64,000 bases of DNA from Owenia fusiformis (lineage: Eukaryota > Annelida > Polychaeta > Sabellida > Oweniidae): assembly GCA_903813345.2 (NCBI GenBank), contig CAIIXF020000009.1:28494740-28558739 (forward strand). The letters run 5' to 3'. The stretch's first letter is position 1, and the number at the start of each line of letters is the position of its first letter. The notes beneath the pieces were generated by a model that was given only the letters and a program-made list of their open reading frames with translations, ran no database searches and was not told where the DNA came from. The position numbers and the translations under genes are program-made. Of the stretch, positions 10,401 through 25,400 are shown one piece after another.

Positions 10401-13400
10401 TGCCAAAGGTGGGTGCCAGCTTTTACTTAAACAGATATGTAAAGCAATTTATTTTTTCTTACTTTCAGTAATTTCTGAAACAATTTCACAGACTGAGTAC
10501 ATGGTGCCCCAAAAAGAAAAAACATCCATTGGCAAGCACATTGTTTTTGAATCTTTACCCATCATACCTGAGAATCACAAAGTTACAGGGGTTGCCTGGG
10601 TGATGCAAGGTTACCATGGTAACACTGAAAAAATCCAGCTCGAACTGGATGACCAAGGAGAACTTGTAGGACTTGGTTTTTCAGGTCAACATCCAAAATA
10701 CACACGTTATGGTTTTCAAAAAGTTGAGAATCAATTTTCTCTAAATATATACAATACTCAGATAATTGACTCAGGTACCGTTATGTGCATCATAACTGTT
10801 GAAGGGGAAGAGGAATATAACATTGAAACATCAGGACGGCTCGTTGTTGTACCAGGTAACAGTTGCTAGTTTCAATGATTTGTATAATTTTGAAACAATA
10901 CACATATGAGAGTGTTCTTGAAACATTATGCATATGCACATAAAATATGAAATATGACACCTGATGAACACTTATTATTCAAATGAGAAAAATATATTAT
11001 TAAGTTCAATTTAACTCTGGCCCGTTTCTAATATTTCAAATATGTACACAAACCCTCATTTGAAATTTCTGATTTATATTTATTTAAAAACAATGAAAAT
11101 GTACTTTAATATATTCCCAGGGAAGACCAAATATAAAAGAGTATATGCAGGGGATGATGTAATTATTCGTTGTGAGGTTCCGTCACTTGTTCCACTTGGT
11201 TGGAAAACACATTGGGTGCGCATTTGGTGGCACGACGACAAAGATAACTCCAAAATGATATACATGGCAAGCTTTGGACAAAATGTTCGCCAGGATAACT
11301 GGACAAGATTTGATAGCACCAAATATGAACTTTTAAATCCTAAAAATGACAAGGTGTTTGATTTACGTATAAAAGATGTACAAGCATCAGATACAGGATT
11401 CTATGTATGTAACATAGCCCAGCGACCGATGGATGCCTCACAAAAAGTCTCTGATGACAAAAATCTTTACTTTCCAATCGGCCTTAAACTTAAAGGTATG
11501 CTGAATTTTACTTCACTTTTAACACTGGTATGAGTTGCTTTTTGAATGAATTTCATTTTTATAATCTTTTGTTTCATATGACATCAAAAGAGGATAATAT
11601 TGCAGGAAAGAAAAAGTCAAGATTAGATGATGGTAATTGTATATAAATAATAATCAAATTGTGTATAAGGATAAGATTGTATATAAGGATATGATTATAT
11701 TGTACATAAGGACAAAGTTATATAAGAACTGTGTTGTTTTAATGATAGGGGTGCTCTTCAACTTTTCTAATTACTTTATGTCTAGCCTCAACCCCTGCCC
11801 CTAAGGCAAAGGGAGAATATGGAAGGAGCAAGACAGGTGGTTGGTGTATGGGCCTCTGCCAGATTATTCTCCTTTTGGTCTCCGTTATAAATTATTCTCA
11901 TTTTCATATTTTTCTTCCAAGGGGAAGATCAAACTGGGGATATGTGGCTTGATGAAAGACTATTTTGCCAACTGTAATAGGGTATATGGCATTTTCTGAA
12001 AAGTATATAAGGGCTTTTTTAAGATTCTTGGAAAATATATGAGCTCAACTTTTATATATATTACATTGACTACATTTTATTCTATCAATCTGACCCAGAA
12101 TTCTAAAAATAAAGACATCTGTAAATTGCACAAATAACAGACTGGACAATCTATTCTGTAAATATCAAGACTTGATTCTTTATAATGAGACACACTCCAT
12201 TCTGGATTTTGGTTGTCCTCAACTGTAGATTGGTACGTCATTTTGTCAAGCTTTGATAGAGTCAGGAATTTTATTTTGTGAGTTTTGGGAGCTATATAGA
12301 AGTTATATTTCTCTCTTTGGGAGAGATATAGATTAATAATATTGAGCCCCAAGCAAATGAATTCCTTAGATCATATGAACAGACAGAAGTCGAAAATCTG
12401 GTAAAGGCATTCATGTGTTAAAATTAATGAGGTAATCTAGTTGATTTGAATATGTTTTATGACAAGTCTGTGTATCAATTAATGTGGTAATCTGGCTCTT
12501 TGAATACATTATATGATAAGTCTATGTGTAACAATTAATAAGGTAATCTGGTTATTTGAATATGTTTATGCTAAGTCTACTGTGATTTCCCCAGAATTTT
12601 TTTCTCAAGTGGGTGCAAAATTCTCATGTTCACAATTCCAACCGAAATTGGTCAAAATATGCCAATTTTTCATGATTTTTGTCATTTTCAAGTGCGTGCA
12701 AATAGATTTTCAAGTGGGTGCTAGCCTGTTTTTTAAAATCTCAGGTGGGTGCTGCGCCAACTTGCTTTAATGCTGGGGAGATCACTGGTCTATGTGTAAC
12801 AATTATAGGTACTCTGGCTATTTGAATTCATAATTCTGTGTAAAAATCAATGTGGTAAACTGGCTCTTTGAATACATTATATGATAAGTCTATGTGTAAA
12901 AAGTAATGGGTAATCTGGCTATTTGAATTCATAATTCTATGTGTAAAAATTAATGTGGTAAACTGTCTATTCGAATACATTATATGATAAGTCTATGTGT
13001 AAAAATTAATGTGGTAAACTGGCTATTCGAATACATTTTATGATAAGTCTATGTGTAACAATTAATGGGTAATATGGCTATTCGAATACATTTTATATGT
13101 CTATGTCTAGTAAGCATAAGCAGAATGATATTTCTATTGACTGTTACTGTTCATTGAGTTGTCGCTGTAAATAAGAAAACTAGCATCACAAACTCACATC
13201 CTGCACCCAAGGTCTTTATGACATTTAGCCTAACTATCCAATACTTTATATAAAGTTTACATGAGGAACAACATGATGTTGACAAGAACTCATTATATCT
13301 TATTTATCAAGAGATAAAGTGATATGGTGAACTAAATTCAACATTGTTTTTCTCTTAACTAATTATTGATTTCTTGGCCAAAATGGTGGCCATTTTGAAA

Positions 13401-16400
13401 TGAGTAGCCATATTGCAAGTGCCTCTTTGAGCAGAAGTGCTTTGCCCATAAGATATTACCCTACATAATTTGAAGTTAACTATTTAATATACAAAAATTA
13501 CATTTTTTGAAAAATGGTGGCCATTTTGAAATTCATTGGCGCCATCTTGAAAAAAATTTCTGGAGCAGAACTACAATCACTCTTAGCATCAACATATAAA
13601 GAACCAAATCTGTTGACTGGTATTTGAATTATCAAACGTTACATTTTTACCATAAATGAATAAATTTTGAATTGAGTAACAACATAGAAAATTCCTTCTC
13701 GGGCAGATGCCCTACACTTATAAGGCATAGGCCTATAAAAATTTGAACCAAATCCGTCAGTTGGTATTTGAGTTATTGTCTACATGTAGACACAAGAACA
13801 AACAAATGAACAGATAGTTGAATAGACACACAGCTTCTCTATATCCCTACGAACTTTGTTCAGTGGGATAATGATTCTAGGGTGATGATAATCTGAAGGG
13901 GTACGGGATCCTGTATAGTGTAAGAAAATAACAAGCAGTCAGGTTTGATCTATTGGACTATTGAATCAAAATATTTAAGAGTTGAATATGATGTATTGGT
14001 TTATAAATCTTGCCAGGTAATTGGTGCATGAAAGTTCTTGAAGGTTACTGAGCAGTGTGATACCACCACAAGTTTTCTCTCTCACTTTAAATAATAGATT
14101 ACCACCACCCACGTATTAGTTTCCCACTCAGTTATAATAGCAGTACCATGCACAAATATTGGTCAACCCTTTCTACATCTCATTCTGAAAAAGCTGAGAA
14201 CTTGTTTTCTATTAACAGATTTAACCTATGTTCGCAACAGGTACGGACAAGGTAAAATGCAAATGTAGGAGCCCCAAGCCAATGCTGGAAGGAGATGGAG
14301 AAACATTATTCACAAATGGGTTAAACTGTGGCTCAAGGGTTGAATGGAGATGCAGAGACCAATCTTTGCCAGTATATACTGAGCCTGTAGCATCCCAGAA
14401 ATGTGTCAATGGTGTATGGGAGCCAGAGTTTGAAGGCCTTCCATGGTGTGTGTTTTACACAAAAGGTAAGAAAATCTGTTGCCATAGTTATGTTATAATA
14501 ATAACAAGGCATTAACATGCAAAATGTCACCATCTGCCATTTGTTACAGACACCAAACTCCGAACTCTGAATGGCAATCACTCACAAAAAAGACTATAGA
14601 GACTATAGCAATAAGTCACCACTAGTGGTAGTGACAATAACAACTGTAAGCCAATGCAATACCATTGCATCTTTGAGTGCAGTACATTTTGATATGTAAA
14701 TGCACTTGTCTCTTTCATATTTCATATTCATATTTCAGAGGATCCATGTAAAGAATTCATCGAACGTGATATATGTAAAGCAGAGTCTAAATGTATAGTT
14801 GAGGGGGAAACTTCAGATGCTAAATGTATTTGTAAACCCAACACTAATGGGGTATTCTGCCAGAAACAAACAGGTACTGCTTCATATGTAGACGCATATA
14901 CCTAAATTCATTAAAATGGAGTTAAATTATAGTTTAAGGTAGTTCTGTATATTCAGAAATCTTAATGGCTCCCTCATTTCAGTCCAACATTATTTTTAGG
15001 TACACATGACTCATTCTCTACATGGTTTACATCTTTCAGTTTTACTTTAAGAGTATAAAAATGGTATCCCTCAAAAATCATTAGATATCCTTTATACGTA
15101 TACCTAGATTTACTTGTGGATATATTCTAGAATATTTATTATTTGTACCTGAAAAATAACACGGGACTCCTATTAGAAAGCCATTTAGCTTTCTCAACAT
15201 GCGGATATACCTTAAGTCAATATAACACCAGATGTTGTTTAATATGATTTTTATTATCATTCATAATTTCTTCCTGTGTATATCTATATCTCCATTCATT
15301 TGCTTCTGTTTGCCTATTTTGTGTCAATGTTAATTTATTTTCCAGAGTGAAGGTATAATCATCATGAATATAAACATAGCGTTTTAGCTGCATGGTGAAG
15401 TTTCTTAGCTGCATGGTGAAGTTTCTTAGCTGCATAGTGGCATTTTACAGCTGCATGGTGATATTTTATAACTGCATGGAAAAATTTATAGTTTAATAGT
15501 GAACTTTTATTGCTGCATGGAATCATTAATTTTAAAGTTGCATAGAAAGATATTTCATAGCTGTTTAATAAAAACTGCTTTGTCATCGTAACATCAGCAT
15601 TGAAACAATATATATTAAAAAACATTTATCTTGTAATCGAATTAATAATACAAAATACATTCATTAATCCACTTAATAAAGATGTTGATGTTAATATTTG
15701 TTATCAACGATTATTTACAGCTTTTATTTGACATTTCACATTGCTTTTGTATGATTTACAATATACTTTGTCTGCTAAGCATGGTTTTATATGCAATCAT
15801 ATGCTTGTCTGATATGAATGATTAAAGAGATTTAATTTTGAATTCTACCCCACTCTACATGCTTTCACCATGTGTTGTTTCATGCTTTTACTATATCTAT
15901 GTCTACATCTTGATTAATAGGAAGGTTAGTATTTCTACTCATAAATAACATTTTACGATTTCATATCTTCTAAAAATAGTCCTGCACGCAAGCTTGAAAG
16001 GGAGCTCACATCCATATGGGCTTATTTCTAATGCAGCTAAGTTACAACGTTGACAAAATACTAATTGTTATTCAGGCTTGTTTGCTGGACTAGAAACATA
16101 ATTTATAGGTTTCATAATACACATTCATTTAGTTATTGACAACTAAGTTTCACAATGTTTTGAATCATACAGAGATGTATTTTACGAAATTACTTTTCTT
16201 AAATCTCATTATCTTCAATAACAAGAAAATTTGTGTCATCCATTGATTTTTCAGACCAAATACAAACAAAACGGCAATATTTGAATAAAACAAAATGACT
16301 AGAAATTTTGTTTTTATTAATTCTAGAGTCATCTTTATTAATTCTAGAATTGTCTTTATTAATTCTAGAATTGTCTTTATTAATTCTAGAATCTAATTGT

Positions 16401-19400
16401 AACATCCATTGTGTAAATGGCAACTGTACATACCACAATGCTAGTGGACACTTCTCCTGTGATTGTCAACAAGGATGGGGAGGAGCATCTTGTGAGGACT
16501 CTACAGGTGAATAAAGTTTGGGAATATCCCAGAGATAATACGGTCTATTGGTCAATATATATCAATGGAAAGTATTCTTCATACTGAATACACAAATGTA
16601 TCATACACTTTGAATCATTTAAGCCTCGGTTACATTTGCTCTACGGCAGGCATACGGTGGCTGTTGCTTCACAAAATCGATATTTTAACCACTCATTTCC
16701 ATGTTTTATGCTGCAAATCCTCTCAATGTTAGGAAGCTACGGCTGCCGTGCCATTCACTTGCCATTAAAGCTTTAGTTCTTAACATTAGGAAGAGCAACA
16801 AACAATTAGAAAGAGTATAAAGGTCTTACATTTTCAAGGTATTGATTCAAGCTTGATCACTTTTATCTATATCACTGTGGAAGCGAACCCTATGAACACA
16901 GGAATTGATGATAATTGATAAGTGATAACTGTCAATGTTTATAAAAAGATGGAAAACGTTCAGAAAAACCAGACATAAGAACAGATAGCAGTATTATCCT
17001 GATAAAAAAATCCACCCACTCCCACGCTCTGTGTACCAAGAAAAAAGACCAATGCCTGTGAAAATTAGAGTATATTATTTTGATAAAGTGAACTTGAACA
17101 TATTAGTACTGAATCAACCGAAACTGAAAATAAAGTGTCATTGAAAATTTTCATTTTCAGAGCTTGTTTGTCTTCGAGCCAATTTTCGAGCCCTTGGAGA
17201 ATACTGCCTTAATGGAGGAACATGTATCCTGGATGTACTCGAAGTCTCTAAACCTTTTTGCAGATGCCCAGATCACACAATTGGTAGAAGATGCGAAGAA
17301 ATTATTGAATAGACTGGATGTGATGTGATCAGCCCGTACAAATTTTTGATCAATCACTATCATAGTCTATGTTAAAAATCATACCTTTGACAATTATGAT
17401 TGACAGTTCCACTCCGAAATTTTGAATCTTATATATCTTAAAGACTGTAAAATTCTTTGTAATTGATTTAAGAAATATAACTTATAACTGAATTTTCAGT
17501 GAAAATAGTTTATTTATGTTGCATTCATATGGAAAATCATTATTAACTGTTAATATTAGGGCCGTTCAAAAAGTTAATCTATACATGCCTGTAGGAAGGG
17601 TAATAAATTTCCCGTGAAAACGATTAAATCTCTTGAAAAGCTTTCACGCAAGACTTTTGAACGTTCCTAATATGCAAACACAATGACCGTACACACAAGA
17701 GCCAATAGGGAAAAGACTGGTGTTACAAAATAGAGCAAGAAAAGGAAAAATCTTAGAATACAACAAACAAGAAACCCCAAATATCCCAAACTATGATCTG
17801 ACAAATATAGTAATAACAATGTCTAATATTCTTTCCCCTACCATTTAGACACCATTATCATAAACTGAGACCAAAATAGGATATTTCATTCATACTGAAA
17901 ACAATTATAACACATGCGGATGTAACATATTTTCATGTGCTGCCCTCTATTTCAACATTGTCCTGTGCCCCTAAAATAATTACAAAACACGACACAATCG
18001 TGAAGTCATCGCTCATAAGATTTTATGTCTTCTGATGTTCTGATGTTTATGTTATTAAATCAGGAATGATCATTTAAAGATAATGTACAAACTTAAAGTG
18101 TTCAACATGACTTCATAAATATGAATTGTATCATAGATATGACCTTTAGAAAAACCTGTTTAGATCACGATGGGATGTATTGTTAAAAAACAATACAAAT
18201 AAGCATCATTATCAAGAGAGTGATATTGATTTTAAAAAATGAATTTTCGAAGTGTGATTAATTACTTAATAATCAAATACTTGGAACCATTGGTGATGCA
18301 AGCCTTAACATGTACAGCAATAAAACATAGACATTTATAATGGGGTTTTAAACAGAATTTATAGTCTCATTCATATGTTTAAAAGTATTCATACTGATCA
18401 TGCGAAACACCAATATTTCATTACCATCACATTAAACAATGATGTATGAATTCAATATATGTGTACATACATACATTTATTTCAATATAGCCATCAAAGG
18501 ATTGAACTTGAGTGTTTAATATTTCAAGATGAAGTGGATATGTTTTATCCTATTACACATTCTTCAGCTGGCAGAAGGTACTGTGTTTTTTACTTTTAGT
18601 GCTATGATGTTATTTATTGTTTCATATTGATTTCTTTATTTCAACAGCTTGGATTTCAACAATTGGACACCGTCCTTTATTGTTTCATATTGATTTTATA
18701 TTTTCACAACTTGATATTTGCAAAAATCCCAAATCTATTGCAGTGATCTCCCCACCATTAAAGCAATTGGGCGCAGCATCTACCTGAGATTTTGAAAATA
18801 GGCTTGCATCGACCTGAAAATCAATCTGCACCCATTTTAAACATCATGAAAAATTGGCATATTTTGACCAATTTTGGTCTAAATTGTGAAAATGAGAATT
18901 TTGCACCTACTTGACAAAAAATCCTGGGGAGATCACTGTATTATGAACCGTGTCTGGTTTCAAATCCTCCTATAAGCTAAAAATATATCACTAACAATTT
19001 GCCTGGAAATAAGTGAACAAAAATTATGATTTGAATTCCCAGCCACTTGTTCCCTTGCCTGTGACAGTTTCATACTGATATTCCTAATTGTCTTCATCCA
19101 TTTTAGTGTCCTTGAGAAAGCTTGAACCCCGTAGAGTGACACTTTACATCGGAGGCCAAACTCAATTTAAATGCTCACCTGAAATACCAGAGAACCACAC
19201 CATAGTTGGCTTGAACTGGGAATTGACAGGTTACCATGAAGTACTCACTTTTGTAAATAGGAAGCAAGGTTATGATGCCAAAACGAGGATCCTGTTACAT
19301 TTAGAAAATGGTGAAATTCAAGGTCTTGTTTCATCATTTGTTGGGCAACACAAATCCCATCCCCGTTATTACTTTCATAAAAAGGGAAATAACTTCACTA

Positions 19401-22400
19401 TGCTGATCCAGTCTGCAAAGTTGGATGATGCAGGGGAAATAGCATGTGTGGTGTACATTAACAACGATGCAACAGATAGAACTTCTACTATTAAATCCAC
19501 TGCGCAACTTATTGTATTACCAGGTAAAAGCAAATACCAAGTATGTTCTTGCAAAGTGCAGGATAGTGCAGGTACAATCAGCAATCAAGGATATAACCAT
19601 CCAAAGTTGGTTGTACTATCCTAAGAATTTGTTTGCTGTCTTTACCTTTTCACATAGAGTATGAATGTTTGATGTCGGCTATTATTATGATTGCTTGACA
19701 ATACAATGCAGGCCCGTAGCCAGGATTTGCCAAGGGGGGTTCAGTTTTCAAAAATTTCCAGGGGGGATTCACATTAGACAATTTTGGCCCAAATATGGCT
19801 AAAATCACTTGAGAAGTACTCAAAATGGTAAAAAACTGCATGATTTTGAGAGAATTTTTGGCTGCGGGCCTGCAATGTTCAAGCAACACATTTGTCTTAA
19901 TATTGCAGAGAAAACACCAGTACAATGGGCAAGGGAAGGAAAATATGAGATCATACCCTGTAGAGTTCCAAATTACCTCCCCAATGGCTGGATGACAGAA
20001 TGGGTACGACTGCTTTACTACAACAACGCAAAGAAGAGAAAGCCTCCTCGATTCATCTTTATGATCAGTAACAGCTGGAGGTTTTATAAAAAACACTGGA
20101 CGACCATTGACAGTGTTAAGTATGAACTCATGCAACCAGAAAGTCCATATATATATGATATAAAGATAAAGCATGTTAGACCATCAGATGCAGGGTACTA
20201 TGTTTGCAACATACAAATTGAAAAGATTCATACATTGTTTGAGGACTCTGAAGGTCCTAAGGACTACTACTTTCCAGTACAGATGAAAATAAAAGGTAAA
20301 TTTTACATGAAAAACCAAATTGGGTTCATAAGACATACCATGCATAGATCAAATTAAACCTTTTCCTTTAAGGCGCAACAAGAACTAAAGTCAATTTTAC
20401 AATATTATTTACTGGCAACATTCCATTCCATGCCTATTTTCTAAAAAAATATCCAACAAAATAGCATGATAATACTACCATTTTGAATATTTGGCAATTA
20501 TAGTCTTTGAAAAGGTAGATGACCCCCTTTTGAAGTTTAATGAGAGGGCACTTCAGAATCTTAAATCTTTTTCCATTCTTGTCTCAGATGATGAAATAAG
20601 GGTCCTAAGGGGATCATTTCATGCTTTTTAATAAAAACATTTTTCCAACACTTAACACTCTCTTTGTAGGTACTCCAAAAGAGCCAAAATGTAAATGTAG
20701 CAAGCCCAAGCACATGTTGAGTAAAGATGGAGACACTTTATTTACCAATGGGTTAAACTGTGGCTCAAGGGTTGAATGGAGATGCAGAGATCAATCTTTT
20801 CCAGTATTCACAGAGCCAGTACCATACCAGACATGTGTCAATGGTACATGGGAACCACAGTTTGAAGGTCTTCCATGGTGTATGTTTTACACAAAAGGTA
20901 TAAAATTGTTGCAACAAGAAAAAAAAATTTCAAAACCATTTATCATAACAATCTGACTATACATACAATGTCGCACTTTGTTTTTACAGATTACAAGTTT
21001 GATTTTAGGTAATCCATGTGTAGAATTCTGGAACAGAAAGATGTGTATATGAGATTCATGAGGCTATGTAGATGATAAGATATCTTGTTTCAGGTAATCC
21101 ATGTATAGAATTCCAGAACAGAAAGATATGCAAACAAGATTCTAGATGCTATGTAGATGGTGAGAGTTCTGACGCAACATGTAGATGTAAAGAAAACACA
21201 AAGGGAGTTTTTTGCGAAAAGACATCAAGTAAGTATTTGACATTATCTTTCAATGTCATTGAAAGCAAAGAAGACCTTCAGGTCTTTAAAAAAATACAAA
21301 ATCAGACAACACTGATGTACCCTTCTGTCAGGTTTTTATTTTGAAGCATCTATATTCAATGGAATATACAATCATTTGCTTATATTTTCATTATACATGG
21401 ATATACCATCATTTGCTCATATTTTCGTAAAATGGATAACCCATCATTTGCTTATATTAATATTTTCATTTTATGGATATACCATCATTTGTTTATATCT
21501 ATATTTTCATTCAATGGATATTCTATCATGTGTTAATATATTATTCAATGGATATAGCATTATTTTCTTAAATTTATATCTTCATTGAATGGATATACCA
21601 TCATTTGCTTTAATATCTATATTTTCATTCAGGTTAAACTGAATCTGGTGTGTCACCTATGGTAAACTTGGATGTGAAGAATGTGTGAATTTTTCGTAGC
21701 CACAACTATGTCAGGCTGTAAATATCAATATATAACTACCAAAAGTATTGTTAATTTTGTTGTATTCAGTAACAGTAACAAAGAAATATATAAATCTTGT
21801 ATAAACATATGAATTGAAAATCTGTTACAAAATACCAAAGATATGGGGAAAAATATCATTTGACAATACACCTTTCTGACATGAAATGTTTCATCATTTG
21901 AACATGTCTATATTTTGCTCAATGAATATACCATCAGTTGTTTATATTTATATTTATTCCATAGTTAGCATGATATTCATTGGATAACATGTGAAAATAA
22001 AAACGGTATTTTTGTAATCAGTGGTAAAATATGATATTTTTGACAAATTTTCACTTAACCATAGCATACGGTTTTTTAGCCATGACATACGACGTCGTAT
22101 GCGATGGTTAATGGATTTTTGCTACTTCAGACTCAAAACGAGGCCAAGTGTCAACATCGCCGGATCGTTTGGAAAATTCGAATTAAATGACTTAATTTCC
22201 GACAATTCTGATGATGACTTTAACTACGCTCGCTCGTGCAGATATCATATCCATTCGTGGATAAAAATCATATCACTCATAAATCATAGGATATCCTCTA
22301 TTTTCATTCAATAAATATACCATTATTTGCTAATATTTATATTTTCATTTCATGGATACACCATCATTTGCTTATATTTATAGTTTCATTCAATTGATAT

Positions 22401-25400
22401 ACCATCATTTGATTATATTTATATTTTCATTTAATGGATATACCATCATTTGCTTATATTTTCATTTAATGGATATACCATCATTTGCTTATATATTTAT
22501 ATTTTCATTCAATGAATATACCATCATTTGGTTACCGTATTCTCTGTAATTAGCGCCCAGGGCGTTTAGAAAATTGAAAATACATTATTTAGACCATTCT
22601 AATAAGCGCCCATGTATGAAAGAAATCAGAAATCCCGAGGAATTTCATGTATGGCAATTTTTCTTGACAAGAATGCATTTTCTTTAACATATTTTTATAA
22701 TAATATGACAAGTGCTGTTATTGGAGAGAATACGGTAAAGATCGCTTAGACAATATTGACAGTGGTTGAAGACCCGTCTATGTCTAATTTATTTCCGGCA
22801 CGCCCACTTTGTCATTATCGCCGATTACCTTCAATATTTCCACTAGAGACTGCTGGATATCGATCTAAAGTTATACATTATTTCTAATTTGATGAGAGAT
22901 CATCATTATTCGTGCAAAAGTCGTGTAAAAGTCGAGAAACATTAAAAAGAAACCAGAAAGTTCACGACCTTGACATGCACAGAACATCTGCGCAGTAGCT
23001 TTTGAAATTTCTGAATGCCGATAAAGAACAATTCCTTCATTCATTATGGATTATTATGATTCCTCGATGTTTCTTGAACTTTGTGAAGCGGGGTGGGCGC
23101 TTATTAGAGAGTGGGCGGTAATTACAGAGAATACGGTATATTTATATTTTCATTTAATGGATATACCATCATTTGCTTATATTTTCAAGAAAATATATGA
23201 AAAAGAAGCAAAGCAAGAGATTACTGATAAACATATTTTGCAAAAACCATGAAGGAACAGCTCATTTTCTTGAGGGGTAGCATAATGATAGTCTTTTATT
23301 GCTTTGTATGAATATTGTATGAGCAATTTCTGATTGCACCAGGTTACCATAGTATTTTAACTTCAGAATTCCTCACAATTGACAATTTCTGACCATTTTA
23401 GCCTCTTTATGAGCTAAAAATTCCCAGACTATTTCAGATCAGGGAAACCAAGATGATTTCTCTGGCATTTCCCTGTCATGAAATGTTCCAGATTATTAAG
23501 ATTCAAATGTCAAGGTCTAGTTGAAATTATTGACATTTGAAATTCTATTTCATGATCGTTAAATAAACGCAATATTTCTATGAAGAGCTATAAAATGCAG
23601 AGCCACAAATAAAGCATAACAATCACGTGTGACGTTACCCTTTGACTATGCAAGAAACAATATTTTTAAAGGGTCTTGATATGATAAAATAAAAGATTGA
23701 GATGTATTTGAGCTGTAAATAGCCAGCTGTAGTTGAGCTCATTCATGGACTATGTATTGAACGTTCAATGTTCCTAATGCAAATTCAAATAAAAATATGA
23801 ATATTCATCAATATAACACTGAATTACATGTAGCACTCTTTGATTCTTTTGATAAGTCAAATCACATCCCTTTAAATAATTTTAAATTCTAACCAAGCTT
23901 TAATAAGAAAAATGTTTACGCTAGATGAATTCATTTTGTTGTGGGTGAAAAATTTATATCACACATCGAGGATTGTCGGTGACCATATAGCTGTTCAAGA
24001 TGGTGTGGAAACACTATGTATTAATATGCTGTTTTCTGCTATCAGGAGGTACTATATTTTTTATATAATCTTATGATTTAAAGTAGTCACTTAAAGAAGT
24101 TACATGTACATTATATTATTTATATTGCATTTTAGTAGTAATATCTGGTGAAAAGACAACAACAATGGAATCAAAAAGGAAACAGAATTTTATTTTTTCC
24201 TTTTTTAATCCATTTCAGTATCCACACGGAGGAACTTGAAGCATCGCCATAAAAAAATTTATGTTGGCAAAGAAGCTAAATTTAAATGCTTACCAGGCGT
24301 GCCTAAGAACCACACTGTAATTGGTTTGACCTGGATATTAACTGGATACCATAAAGTTGACAACTTTGTAGATGAGAAGCCTGAGTATGACGCTCAAGTG
24401 AGAATTTCACTTCGTTTTGATGACACAGGAGCAATTCAGGGGCTACTACATCCTGGACGACATAAATCCTATTTACGCTATTTTTTTCAAAGAAAGAGGA
24501 ATAAATTTGTGATGTTGATCCGTAATGCAAAGCTTGATGATGCGGGAGATATAGCATGCATTGTAAAAATGAATAATGACGCAACAGATAAAAGGTCAAC
24601 TATTACAAAAACATGGGAACTATCTGTTCTTCCAGGTAAAAACTCTTATAAGTACATGTATAAGCAGCTTTTGAAAATAAAAAATGTACAAGATTTCAAC
24701 ATCTTTGGGTAATCATACCAAGATTTTGAACTTGTATTCAGTGATAATTATATACTGTCTGGATTCACAATGACTTTGATAAAAATTTAGAATGATGATC
24801 AACTAGTATCACTGGCGGATCTGGGAGGACTCCTTGCACCCCCCCCCCCTCTCCTGGGTAAGCTCTTCTTTAGGCAAAAAATGGGCCAATTTTTTTTTTC
24901 TGATTTGAAATATGCCCCCCCCCATTAGCTTCTGGTGGATCTGCCAGTGAGTACTTGTACTTTTTAGATGAGACACCAGTCAAATTGGCAAAGGAAGGAG
25001 AAGATGTGTTTATACCATGCCGGGTCCCATATGTACCAAAAGGCTGGATTCCACATTGGGTGCAGCTGTACTACTACAGCACAAATCTACAAAGATCTCA
25101 TTACATCTATGGCATTAGAATTCGGTGGAACCTGGATAAAAAGCACGATGGCACCTTCAACAGCACTAAGTATGAGCTCATGAGGCCAGATAGTTATTAT
25201 ACCCATGATTTAAAGATAAAGCATACCACAACATCAGATGCTGGCTACTATGTTTGTAATGTAAAAATGGAAAAAATACATTATACACGTGAAGACGATG
25301 AAACTGATAAGAACTACTACTTCCCAACGCAGCTCAAGATAAATGGTGTGTTATAACACAAAAGAAGACATTTGATACACAATATTATGCAAACATCACA

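Noticed and set aside
19809-20357. Continuous 182-codon frame starting inside the MITE and covering the Ig2 exon of gene B
   Set aside because: The upstream part is transposon sequence; the exon boundary at 19909 is supported by the phase and by paralogues A and C.
22021-22314. 97-codon frame between minisatellite blocks
   Set aside because: No homology recognised and partly composed of repeat; no exon signals that connect it to gene B in phase.
21355-22545. CRISPR-like regular repeats
   Set aside because: Eukaryotic context, variable unit length and no unique spacers; it is a minisatellite.
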